Assembly: GCA_026545225.1 (NCBI GenBank)
Contig: CM048845.1
Location: 100,746,033 to 100,810,032, forward strand
Direction: 5' to 3'
Source of the DNA: Cornus controversa
Taxonomy: Eukaryota; Streptophyta; Magnoliopsida; Cornales; Cornaceae
DNA: 64,000 bases
Shown here piece after piece: positions 13,201 to 24,237 of the stretch. Position numbers and translations under genes: made by a program. The notes below the pieces were generated by a model. The model was not told the DNA's origin. It did not search any database and saw only the letters and a program-made list of their open reading frames with translations. The stretch's first letter is position 1. The number at the start of each line of letters is the position of its first letter.

Positions 13201-16200
13201 TCCGTATAAAAGTTATGTACAAATGATACACACATTCTACACATTTATATACATTATATATTATGAGTCTAATTTGTAATATTATTGTTCTTTAAGGACA
13301 TACCCAATTAGAATTTAAATGAAACGGGATGTCGTGAAAACAAGGGCTTTCATCTGTCTCAGATATAAGAAATCCTTCTCTACTACTACATATTTCATAT
13401 TGTCGTGTCGACGCAGATACATAGAGCAGCTAGGAGAATCCATGTAATACAGATGCAACTTAACACGTCTACTACTCTTTGAGAGTTGTATGATTATGAT
13501 TATCGCATCTTATCTACCTCATCACCTCCACCACCACCCAAAGAAATAGACTATGTTACCCGAACTTGGGCAAGTGTATCATAGGTAGGTGTGTCGAGTG
13601 TCGGACCTCCTCAAATTCCAATATTAGGATCGGGAATATGTGTCCAAAAGTTGGATACGAGTATGTAGACATGTACTACGCATGTATATACATTATATGT
13701 TTTTTTTCCCCTGAATCGCATGCATGTGTGTTTGGATGGGTTGGATCTAACTTGGGCTAGGTCCTCCCCCTCCACAAAATTGCGGTGCCCCAAGAGGCCA
13801 TATACATTATATGTTTTATTATAGGGTAATGTTTAATGTTGTTGTTTTATAAGAATATACTCAATTATTACTTAAATTAAATGGGATGTGGTAAAAGAAA
13901 AAATGTTTTCATCTATCTCATAGATAGGAAAATCACCACTACAATTAAATTTGAGTTTTTCTTCTTTTTCAATCACGTCGTGTAAAGGATCTAGGTCTCT
14001 GATTTGGGTTCATGTGTCGGACACGTATCTTGAACCCATACCAATTTCATATCGAAACGAATATACGAGAGTCCATGTACAGAGGAAATATATATATATA
14101 TATATATATTAAATCTATGTCCATCAATGGACTACTTATTTATTAACTAAGTTCTATCATAGTGATAGAAGTCATTACTTTGGAATGGCAATTGTTGGGA
14201 CTGACAAATATGGGGACGCACATTCAAGTATGGGAGTAAACACTTTGTGCAAAATAATTCAAACAGTTAGATTTATAAGATCTATTGAGTTCTCATTTTT
14301 AACTGTCAAAAATTTGGTAACATATCCAATTTCTTTTTTATATATTATTGTTACCAAACATGCAGAACTCAATTTGCAGGAAGGGTAGTAAAAATTCACT
14401 GCTTCACACTAGCAATGCTTGATTGAACTTGACAAACAGGAAGAAGCCGCCGAACAATACTTCCAGGCTCCAGCAGCTTTAGCACTTCAGAAAGACAGTT
14501 GTCAGAAACCATCTGGCTTCCCGTCATTGAGCACCTTTTTTAGGCAGGTTCATTTTGAACCCAGGACCAGTAAACTCACCAGGCTAGCTTGAAACCTACT
14601 AAGATGGCACTTCTTGTTCTATTTGTAAAAGAATGAAATTTGCTATAAATTTTCAAACACACACACACTAACAAAATTTACATGTTCAAAATTTATTAAG
14701 TACAGATAACTAAATATATATATATATATATAATATGAATAAACATTACTATATTAAGTATTAATATATATGTGTGTGTGTGTGTGTGTAGGAATATATA
14801 TGTTCACATATTAGGCTTTTTAACTTTTCACAGTGCTCTGGACCTAAGCACATTTAGACATCCAGTCTTGCGCCCATGTTCAAATTATTGCTCTCACTCT
14901 CCCATGATGTTTCAGGCACTTGGGTTTTATCTGCATAGGAATTGAAAAATCCCTAGAGTTTTAAACTTGAGTGAAGGGCACCATACGCACTGCAGGTACC
15001 CGAAGCACAGTCACTGGAATATAAAACTAAATATTACTAATTATTTGTCCTTTCAGGATACTCCACAAGTAAACAGATAAGCAAAAAATAAGTAAATAAG
15101 AAATAATTCCTTGAAAAATATATAGAAAATTCTAGTACTCCCTAGAGAACAAAAATATATATATTTTTTCCATCTGAAAAGAGGGAAATTAGATATAACC
15201 TCATTGGGATGAGAAACATCAGAGGTTGCTGGATTGTTCATATCAGAAGCAGCAGCAGTTTCCATCTTTCCATGAACACCACCTGCCTGCCTATCAGATA
15301 CTTTATCCTGCTTGAGGGGGGGTCTTGCAGTTTCTGTTTTAGATTTGCAGTCATCATTCAGCTTAATACCACCAACTTCCACAGCTCCCTTTTTTCTGAT
15401 TTGAGAAAAATTATAACTATTTGAATCCGAATTTCCATGAAATATGGATTTATGACAACTGATGATGTTTATAACCAAGAACAATCAACTTAAGATATAT
15501 GTATATAACTATACATGTAACAACCATATGTTCTCACCTATTACAGTTATCATCAGCCGTGTGGTTAAAGCTTGGCTTGTTGGAAAATAATACTCCACGA
15601 AGAGGCTTCCCATCTATAACAGTCTCAATGGTATAGACATCTGGGAAGCTTTTGGTTACCTTGGCTTGAAATGTCCTCTTCCCTGGAGGAGGCTGGTATT
15701 CATTCAAATAAACATTATGTCTGCCTGCATTTGAACCACTGCTCTTAGACAAGCAGCTAATATCTTTCCAAATCCAAAATATACCAATACTGTTATAATT
15801 TTCTCAAGCATTAACTGATAAATAACTATTCAATGCAAACCTGATTTCCTATATATCACCAAGCTTTGATCAAGAAACCCATCCCTGGTAGAGCTCCCCA
15901 CTTAATCAACCCAAAATTTCTCTACAAGTGAACATGTGCACACTGGAGGAAAAACGTAAACTAGGGACAATTCTATCCTTCTCGAGACCTACCTTAAACA
16001 CAATCTATTTATCATCATCACACCAACTACATCAAACGCTTGTGTTTACATACTAACAAAGAGGAAGACACGTGTATTGCTAAAACTGTTTATTTTTAGA
16101 TCTTTCCCCAAACAAACCTTAATTCATTTCGCAATACTGAAACTGCAACAACTTGTGCGCACTCTTTCAAACAGTAAAGCAGTCATAATGACATATTACA

Positions 16201-19200
16201 ATGTCTAGCACTTTACTACATTCAGATTCACGCCCTTTTCAATTTAATATCCTATACATTTCCCTAGCAAAATGAATACTATAAAATTCTTCCTGAGATT
16301 GCATAATCCACCTCTTTAATAAAGTATGAGATACTCTACCATTGATTCTAAGAAGCAATCAGTATGGAAATAATATCATTCTTATAATACATTCTCTCTT
16401 CCAGGCTTATGATGCACCTCTCAAGAATCCCAAAGAACCTCCCAAGGCCCCTAACAAGACTGCCAAAAAAATAAAACATTAACTAGGCAATTGGAAAATC
16501 TTTGCCTTTAAAGACAGGACCACTTGTCTCACCCAAATGGTCCAACAAAGAGAATAGCAGTTCCTCTAGAACCTCTTTATTAACCCCAATTCGGTTTAAC
16601 ACACCATCCAAAAGTGAAACTCATGATGTGATCTTTGACTTGTTAGATTAGTCAAATGTGGTCTTGCTAATCTTCTTTCATCATTGTGACATTATTGTGT
16701 ATTTTAAGATAATTTTTTTGACTCCTCTTAGAAATAGGTTAAACATCAGAAATATTGGTTATTTTTAAAAATATATAAATAGGTTTAATTTATTTTTCTC
16801 ATTTTTTTATGGCAAGTGTCAAACAATCCAAAACTATAATAGTCCTATCTTCACAAGTGTTTAGGAGTTTTCAAGTGTTCAAACTCTGAGTTTTACGAAC
16901 AAAATCTTTGTAAAGGATCAAATAAAAAGGACAGCCCAGTGCATGAGACTGCCATCACTGCTGGAGAGGATCAAATGTTCACAGCCTTACCATGCAGAGA
17001 GGTTGTTTCTTGTCTATAAAGGATATTTACTGATATAAAGATTAAAAAGAAAAATAAAATTCTAAACAATAAAGTTGAGTTTTACTTCAATTAGAGTTAC
17101 CAACCATAGGTTCAAAACTCGGCCTAACTTGATCGAGTTGATTCGAAGTTGGCCCAACTCGAATCCAAGTCTGTCTTGAACGAAATTCCGCTTGACTCGA
17201 TCTGACTCGGCCGAGTCCAACCGAGACAGTCGTGATTCAGGAAATCACCATTGTCTCGGCCAAGACTTGGCTTGACTCTGGCTGATTGGCCAAACCTCAG
17301 CCCTGATGACCGTATTTTTAGGTCTGGTTCTGAAAATACTATTTTTAGCTCCCCTCTCGCATTTACTCCAAATCTTAAGACCAAAATAGAGAGAAAATCA
17401 AGCCCCGTCCCTACCAAAAAAATAGATTTAAAAATGAAGACACGAAAAACTGGAGATTTTTTGGTAGATTTACATCCTAATGGTCCCAAACTCGAAATTA
17501 ATTGGCAAGTTTTGAAATTTTTAGTAAATTACTAATACATGTATATAATATAAAGTAATAAACTTACTTCATACTATGCGTATATTAATATACATTTGTT
17601 TTCCATAAAAAAGTTGAAAAAATTACTTACATAATTAAAATGATAATAAAATTCATTGAGAATAATTAAAAATTAGAAACAAGCAAATAAGTAAGAGTAA
17701 ATAATCTTTATGCATATGATTTCCACGTGCCAACTACAGGAATGTATACACACTAATTCTTGTATTAGTATGCATTTTTTTGTGAATATTACATTTTTTT
17801 GTTTTAATATGCATTTGTGGCCATAACGATTAGGGTTACATTATGAGTAACAATACCGCAACAATCGTTACTCATAATGTAACCCTAATTCCCATTAAAA
17901 CCTGAGACCGCAACACCGTGGCCACGACTGCATTTTAAAACCTTGTTACCAACTTTATAAACCATTGAGGATTTAGGACTACCCCCACTCTCCTTAATAT
18001 CAACTTTTAGATTATGTAAAAAGTTAAATGAAAGGGAAAATGCAATAAATAGAACAAGTTGGACTGTTGGAAGGATCTTTGATGCTATCAAAGCAGTTAA
18101 GTAGTTATCCCATAAAATAAATGGTGCGAAGTCGACTTCGATTACAAAGCCATTGTAGCATAATGGTGCCAGGATGGAACAGTGACACTTCAATATAAAA
18201 TAGTAATTCTTACCTTCTTGAATATAACTTGGCCCGTGCATGGGTTGGAAAATATCAGCATTTGGCTCAAATCTGACCAGAGCCTTTTCACACACAGAAG
18301 AAAGAGCTTGTTGCTCTTGGCACTTTAACTTTAACTGCTTCCTCAAAGATAACTTCTCTAGCCTTCGCTCATCTCGGTCTTCCCTTGAAAGTCCTAATGT
18401 TGGACGTAAAGCATGGTATCATAAAATTATAGCTTACTTTATAATAAATTTTAAAAAAGTTCAGGACCAGATAAATACTTAGAAACAACTAAGAAATTTA
18501 ATTTGGATACGGCGAAAAGACGTGAGCAAACCTGTGTGTAAGTAAAATATGTCATCTAATGCTTCAAGATTTTTATTGCAACCACCTGTGAATACAAGAA
18601 CACCACCCTTCTCTGGATCCAAACTGTCCCCAGCCATAGAAAATCTGGCAGAAGGCCCCTCGCCTGTAGCCATCACCTTGGTCCATAAACCAGTATCTGC
18701 ATTATTAATGGGGCAGAAATTAATGTTATATTATGAAGTATGAACTAATCATGTAGAATAAACAGGCACTTTAATTAAAGTGACCAGAGAGCAAAGGATA
18801 AAGACTATCAGCATAGCAGCATAAAGAAAGTCCATCACACAAATTTCTTGAAGATAACCTTCAATGGTCTTGTGATTCTCACCAAAGAGGCCTAGAATTA
18901 TTGTCAGCTAAGTTATTGATCCTACTTATAAAAAAAATAAAAAACTAAGTTATTGATCCCAACTTCTGACCTGCCAAATTTTTTCTTGTGTACTGCACCA
19001 TAGAAAATAATGTGGCCAATTATGGTGTTCCAAATCATTCATTTTGATTCATAATTAACCTAAGAAAACTTAGAGAAAAACCAAATGCATCTATGTTATG
19101 TGTCTTAATCCCTTAGATGTTTTCCCATCCACAGTGCACCTTTGATTTCCCAATATACAGAAACTCTTACACAGCAACATCAAAACATTTTTTTAAGGGA

Positions 19201-21885
19201 TGAAATATCAAGGATAGTTTCATACGCATAAAAAATATATATTCTGATGTGATTACATACCAACATCAAGCATATAAATGTCATCATATAGGTTCTGCTC
19301 ATCGGTGAAACCCCCAAAGACAAACAAGCTCTTGCCCAAGGCAACAGTTGTATGCCCAGCTCGAGGTGGCAGCAACTCGCCTGAAGTGTTCAGCTTGCTC
19401 CAAATAAGGGTATCTATTAAATCAGGGATGCCAGTAATATTGTTATGATGAAGCATATACCAGATATAATTAATATAGTTCTCAGGCTACGCACAGTTCA
19501 TTCAAGATGAACTTATAGTTTCTATCATATATTGGCATGTAATACGATCACTACAATAAAAAACTTGGTACCTGCATCAAGGATATGGACATCAGAGAGA
19601 TAGTAATTGTATGTGTCTTCACCACCAATTACAATAATTTTGTTCTTCCAAGATGAGCAAGTATGGCTATCACGCTTAGCTGGTGGGCTTCCTGATGTCA
19701 AAGCACGTTTCCATACAAAGGTCTCTGCCAACAAGGAGAAACAAAGTGTTAAAAAATCTGTCACTTTGCTATCTGAAATAGAGAATTACTAAGCTGGGGT
19801 AAAGTGTCTTTTGTAAAAGATAACACTAATGCTTTGAGTTTTACAGGTTTAATCAAAACAAACTCATGCAAAATCAAAAACCCAACATTGGTGCATATAT
19901 TTTGTTTCACTATAACTATTAATAGAAAATGTTAGCCCTGGGTGGTAAAAAAAAAAAGAAGAATTACAAAGAAGTCATACTTTTCATTTTATAGGACAAT
20001 CAAGTCCCTATCAATTAACAAGGATAGGGTAAGTTTGTTCATTGATAGGATTTGATCATCATCATCCTTGCCTTTATCTCTTACAAGCGGGGTCAGCATT
20101 GATAGGACTTGATGGTCCTATAAGATGAACAGCAGAACTGCTTCGTAATCCACCCCCCCCCCCCCCCCCAACAAAAAAAAAGGGCTTCTGGTATAGTTTG
20201 TGATAAGTGGCCTTGTGACCAGCCATATATGGAAAATCTTACCCGTATTCAAAATGTAAAGATCATCATAATGTTCTTCGTCATAATTATTCGAAGATTT
20301 TCCGCATCCACCGAATATGAAAAGTCGTTTTCCAATAAGTGCTGCACTGTGGCCTTCCCGTGCCTCTGGTCCATCACCTCTTAAATTTGGTGATATCCAT
20401 GTATTTGATGCTATGAAAATATTGAACACATTAGTGAGTATATGTGTAATGAGACATTGATAAAATAAACAAATGGATATAAAGTGATGTAATGCCTCAG
20501 AGTTCTTGGTATCTTTAAATCACAGAAGCAAGCAAATGAAGTTTTTATCCCTTGGCACAACACAACTCCGATTGTGGCTATAAACAGAAGGCTGCAGTTC
20601 CCAGGTTGAACAGTTCAATCATTTCCATACCAGATGGCCCGTGGCAGAACAACCAAAAACAAAAACATAGAGAAAATTATGGCTTGTTGCTTATAAAATT
20701 GATAGGAATGGGACACGAGGCTAATACATATTAATAATGTAGATCCCTCAAATAACTTAATTCTTAGACCCCTCCTGTTTTCTGATACTTTAGAGGAAAG
20801 CTATTGCTTCCAAATCGAAGGCCTGGTAAAACCCAGCATTGAAGTTGATGGTTCCATAGTATGTCCCTTTGATGCAAGATTGAAATACAGCTTAGTACAC
20901 TAACATAAAATAGAGACAAAACATATAGAAATATTTACTAAACATTTTTTCAATTTCTTCCATCATTCTACTTCACTCAAATAATATCAGCATAGCTTAT
21001 TAAAACAAATTATTTGATTGCATATAGCAATTGAACAAGTAAACAAAGAAATGTGAAGGAGAAAAATAACTCACTGGTGTCTAGAATATGCAAATCCTTA
21101 AGAGGGTTCATTCCATCTGTACCCCCAAAAACAAACAGATTGTCTCCAACAGCAGTACAGCTGTGGCTGTCTCTCGGTGTTGGCGGTGTTCCTTTTATCA
21201 TCAGCTCGCTCCAGGACCGCTTCACTGCATACCAACAGTGTATTAATTGAAATGTCTGAACAACTCAAGAACACCCCCAAACAAAAATGCAAGCACCCCA
21301 ATGCATAATACTAATCCCCCCCCCCCCCCCCCCCCCAACAAAAAAAAAAAAAAAAAGAAGGAAAAAAAAACAGAGAGCATCAAATTCATAATCATGCATT
21401 ACAACAGTGCCAACAAGAAAAATCCAGCATTTCAAAAACCCATATAAGGCATTGATTCCGAACCAATATAGATTCAAGTAATAATTTTAAAAACTGTAAT
21501 AATAACAACAAAATCCTCTTAATTTTACTACTAAACCCTAGAAAAACAAGTTCAACAACATATATCAATATCAGTATTAAACAAACAATCTCAAAACCAA
21601 AGCTTCAATAACAATTTGTGAGCAAGATTGTATGTATTCATTCAACATTGTTTTGAAATGACAACAAAGGACACCAATAATGTAATGAATTCTTGAAGAC
21701 CCACCAGTGTCGAAGACATGTACTTGGTTTGTCTGACAGTTATCTTTGCCATAACCCCCAAAAACGTAGAGAAGCTTGCCCCCTCTAACGGCGTTGCAGG
21801 TGTGCCCCCACCTCTTCCCGGGCCCACAAACCTCTTGACCTCCTTCGACCTGTCTGCTCTGTATCTGCAACTTCTCCCACCTCAT
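7270..21885 (-). CDS. Kelch-repeat (galactose oxidase/kelch superfamily) beta-propeller protein, 11 coding exons
   Basis: Exons in coding order are 21885-21705, 21224-21075, 20410-20243, 19724-19572, 19413-19261, 18696-18532, 18393-18214, 15763-15538, 15395-15200, 9870-9720 and 7331-7270. All introns are GT-AG. The lengths sum to 1785 nt, giving 594 aa plus TAG. Residues about 24-323 contain six kelch repeats with the usual Arg-(Asp/Gly/Glu)-(Ser/Gly)-His...VFGG...Asp-(Leu/Ile/Val) pattern, predicting a six-bladed propeller for protein binding. Residues about 325-352 are highly charged (SREDRDERRLEKLSLRKQL). Residues 411-446 form a block with FQAKVTKSFPDVYTIETVID then GKPLRGVLFSNK, which I recall from plant kelch proteins of the At1g18610/At1g74150 type. 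The tail is Ser/Thr/Glu-rich and ends SKKRVAH. Exons 1-7 are very secure. The exon 8 acceptor (AAAG before 15763) and the 62-nt last exon after a 2.4 kb intron were inferred from phase and open frame. Molecular function is unknown beyond a propeller scaffold. Confidence 0.9.
7332..9719 (-). other. Last intron of the kelch gene
   Basis: This 2388-bp intron lies between exon 10 (donor GTACAA from 9719) and the terminal 62-nt exon (acceptor ...CTATAG ending at 7332). I see no recognisable transposon termini, open frame with family features, or RNA gene in it. The open frames at 7530-7787 and 9168-9368 on + look random. Confidence 0.55.
11783..12045 (-). mobile_element. LINE remnant inside the kelch intron
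   Basis: Read on the minus strand, this carries the decayed end of a LINE reverse transcriptase ORF (the segment that normally encodes a WFGHV-type motif) and the LINE tail with the gtagccgac and aaaagctttgttgag motifs. The segment 11950-12032 aligns by eye with 44392-44463 at the second, better preserved copy. It is far too short and too damaged to be active. Confidence 0.6.
13240..14030. repeat. Pair of diverged direct repeats in the kelch intron
   Basis: About 13240-13450 and 13798-14030 share the ordered motifs 'atatacattata', a 'taatgtt/taatattattgtt' stretch, 'caatta', '(g)aaatgaaacgggatgtcg' versus 'aaattaaatgggatgtgg', and 'tttcatctgtctcagata' versus 'ttttcatctatctcatagat'. The spacing is about 560 bp. 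They could be an old segmental duplication or ancient LTR remnants. No ends were defined. Confidence 0.4.
15764..18213 (-). other. Intron 7 of the kelch gene, with dispersed repeats
   Basis: This 2450-bp intron holds a CGAGTC-rich, partly palindromic stretch at about 17100-17310 and a perfect long hairpin at 17829-17889. The long open frames at 17124-17535 on both strands coincide with the CGAGTC-rich repeat and have no domain features, so I do not call them genes. The rest is featureless AT-rich intron. Confidence 0.5.
17829..17889. repeat. Perfect inverted repeat, 23-bp arms and 15-nt loop
   Basis: Arms 17829-17851 and 17867-17889 are exact reverse complements, beginning ATTAGGGTTACATTATGAGT. 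The loop is 17852-17866. Outside the arms similarity fades into gtggcca-type motifs on both sides, suggesting the core of a larger foldback repeat rather than an isolated stem. Confidence 0.85.
20153..20169. repeat. Poly-C tract in kelch intron 3
   Basis: Seventeen consecutive C are followed by AACAAAAAAAA. On the transcribed minus strand this is a G run preceded by a T run. Confidence 0.9.
21316..21354. repeat. Poly-C/poly-A tract in kelch intron 1
   Basis: Twenty-one C are followed by AACA and a long A run, the same junction as at 20153-20169. Exact lengths in such homopolymers depend on assembly quality. Confidence 0.9.
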
Positions 21886-22560
21886 TTTTAAGATTCAAGA
21901 AAACCCAGAATCGGTTAGAGATGAAAATTTTCCGGGAAAAGAAAAAATCAGGGAAAGAGAGAGAAAGAGAGATTATTGTTGCTGTTTTGATTTGTAAATG
22001 GATTTGATTTGGGTTTAAGGTGTTTGATTTAATGGAGTTCATGCACAAAAAGAGAAACGGCCATTAATAACAAGTGTCAGAGTGGGAATGGAATAGAGAT
22101 TGCAGGGCAGAAGGGTAATTTGGGAAATCTAAAAATGGGAGAGGATAGGGAGAGTCTTTGATTGTGGGGCTCATGTCAGGAATTGCACACGTGGAGAAAG
22201 AAGGGCTGCTATGATGTAGGGGCCCAATACTAAGTAGGGAGTATGAAAATTTCTGAGCCGTTGGCTTATATGATCCTGATTATATACAAACATATATATA
22301 TATATATATATAATATAATATATATATATATGTAGCTGTGTGTTTGTGTATGGATCATCGGATACCAACCTTCTTCTGAGTTGGGCTTAATGAAGGCTGC
22401 AGAACTGTGAAGTAGGAAGGAAGTAGTCAGTAGAAAAGTAAATCTGGTCATTAAAGAACGTACATCACTTCCAACTTTTAGAAAGAAAAAAAATAAGAAG
22501 GAAAATAAAAGAAAAGAAAAATAATTAGAGTGTTTGGATTGAGTTTGTTGGAAGGAAAGT
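21886..22560 (-). promoter_or_regulatory. Probable 5' UTR and promoter region of the kelch gene
   Basis: Reading leftward toward the start codon at 21885, the minus strand shows a CT-rich stretch (complement of 21948-21974) of the kind common in plant leaders. An ATG at 22042 opens an 85-codon frame that ends at 21785, overlapping the main start out of frame. It matters only if transcription begins upstream of it. No clear TATA box was found. A (TA)n tract lies at about 22289-22330. The transcription start is not known. Confidence 0.4.
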
Positions 22561-22587
22561 AAATGTTTTATTAATATTTTAAATAGA

Positions 22588-23045
22588 TAAACTACCATTG
22601 TGAGACAAAATGACTCTAATTTTATATGAAATTTCAATAAAGTAACAAGATCGGGTACTTCCAGTATCTTAATTGTCCGTTAACTTTGTTGGAATAATTT
22701 TTTACAATGTCAAAATTATACATCAAATGGATGGAGCTACTTTTTTTTCCCAAATGTATGGTGTGACAAAACTAACTCTAAATGTATGACTGAATTGCTC
22801 TCAAAAATTTTCTACATAAAATTCAACTTCTCTCAATATTTGGGATTAATTTTGTCACACCGCATATTAAATTAAGAATAAAAATGTAATTTTATCTATT
22901 TTAAGAGTACTTTTAGAATTATAAAAAAATATTTTGACTGAATTAACGGTCAATTAATGTACTGGACCTATTTATTACTTTGTTGAATCTTTATGAGAGG
23001 TTATTAGAGTGATTTTGTATCATAAATTAATATGGTGGTGAGAGT
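22588..23045. mobile_element. MITE-like element with long inverted repeats
   Basis: About 100 bp at the left (from 'accattgtgagacaaaatga' through 'gtatcttaattgtccgttaa') match the reverse complement of the right side (about 22945-23040, with 'gattttgtatcataaatt' and 'ttaacggtcaattaatgta') with moderate divergence. It is non-coding, with no transposase. It resembles Mutator-like or unclassified plant MITEs. Exact ends and a target duplication were not resolved. Confidence 0.55.
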
Positions 23046-23399
23046 TTCAAAGTTAAGAGAGTGTAAGGATAATTTACCCTTTTAAATAATGAATTTGCTA
23101 AGAAAGTGAAAGAAATGAAGCACATTCGAGTTCAGTACCTCCAATATATTTAATGGAGAATGTAATGTACTAAGTGCTAAACTTATAAATTTGATGGTAT
23201 AAAGTGGTAAAATTATTAACATTTTTTGGTAAATACTAAATACAAAAGCTCAAATCTGAAAATGTTCACATTACATTATTATCCCCAACAAGATGTAAAA
23301 GTACAAAATTTATACAAGTACTGCATATAAAAACCATGAAAAAAACTGATACAACAATCAAATACACGAAAAAAAATCATAGGAATAATTTTTTAAAAG

Positions 23400-23690
23400 A
23401 AATGGTAGTGAAAGTGAAAGAAGACAGCGATGACAATAGTGGCGGAAGCCGGTAGTAGTGTAGGTGGTGGTGGTAGAAGGCGACAATGGTATAAGTTCTG
23501 GTTATGGAAGGTCGTGGTAGTGGTCGAAAGCAATAGAGGTGATGGTAGTGGTGGTGGAAGGCGGTAGTGATGTAGGTGGTGGCGGTGTCGATAGTGGAAG
23601 GCGGTGGTGATGGTGGTGGTGGTGGAAGGTGGCAGCAGTGGTGGTGGTGGCGACGGCAGTGATGGTCAGTGGTGGTGGTTTTTAGACTTG
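23400..23690. repeat. GGT/GTG-rich low-complexity tract
   Basis: A strongly purine- and G-rich stretch of imperfect GGTGGT, GTAGTG and GGAAGGCGG triplets, unlike its AT-rich surroundings. No open frame with family features runs through it. It may be an internal part of a larger old transposon. Confidence 0.6.
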
Positions 23691-23931
23691 GAATGTGAAG
23701 TTTTTTTAGAACTTTTTTTTATATAATTTACTTGGGAGTGGAATGGTTATTCCATAAGTTGAAATGTAAAATAATTTTTTTATTTTTTCTAATAAAGCAA
23801 AAATTTGAACGATCCGATTTGGTGCAAGTTGCTTGCAAGACAAAGGAGTTAAGACTAAAGCTGGCGGGGTCATTCCGACGATCAAGTCAGTGCCTGATAT
23901 GATATAACAGAAAGTAACCCTGTGTGATTTA

Positions 23932-24237
23932 TGTTGGAAAAATATATCTGCGTATATGTTACTATTTAAGATATAAAGCAATTATACTAACACGTTAAAT
24001 CACATAAACATAATGGAAAATCTCTTACCATTTCACAATATATAAAACCTTCTATAAGTTTCTATATCAAGTAAGATTATAACACATGTAATAATCTAGA
24101 CTACTGAACTCATGTACAGTACATATATCATATGTTATATAAACCATAAAAATATAACAGAACTTAAAATATATATAAATACTGAAGAACCTGTAGATCG
24201 AGGCTAGAGTTAGACTCTATGATCTTAAGACAATTAT
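23932..24237 (+). repeat. Left terminal inverted repeat (306 bp)
   Basis: It matches the reverse complement of 26512-26817 over the full 306 bp with about five mismatches, three of them clustered at the inner edge. Inside this point the two sides are unrelated. Confidence 0.9.

Larger units (their letters stand above)
9871..15199 (-). other. Large intron (5.3 kb) of the kelch gene with repeat insertions
   Basis: This is the longest intron, between exons 9 and 10. It contains a LINE remnant (11783-12045), a pair of diverged direct repeats (about 13240-13450 and 13798-14030), a (TA)n tract at about 14088-14110 and a (TG)n tract at about 14770-14789. The remaining sequence shows no supportable gene. 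Its size relative to the 138-664 bp introns in the propeller part of the gene is probably due to insertions. Confidence 0.6.

Noticed and set aside
17124..17535. Two overlapping open frames of 121 and 94 codons on opposite strands
   Set aside because: They overlap a CGAGTC-rich palindromic repeat within a kelch intron, which yields open frames on both strands. No domain is visible.
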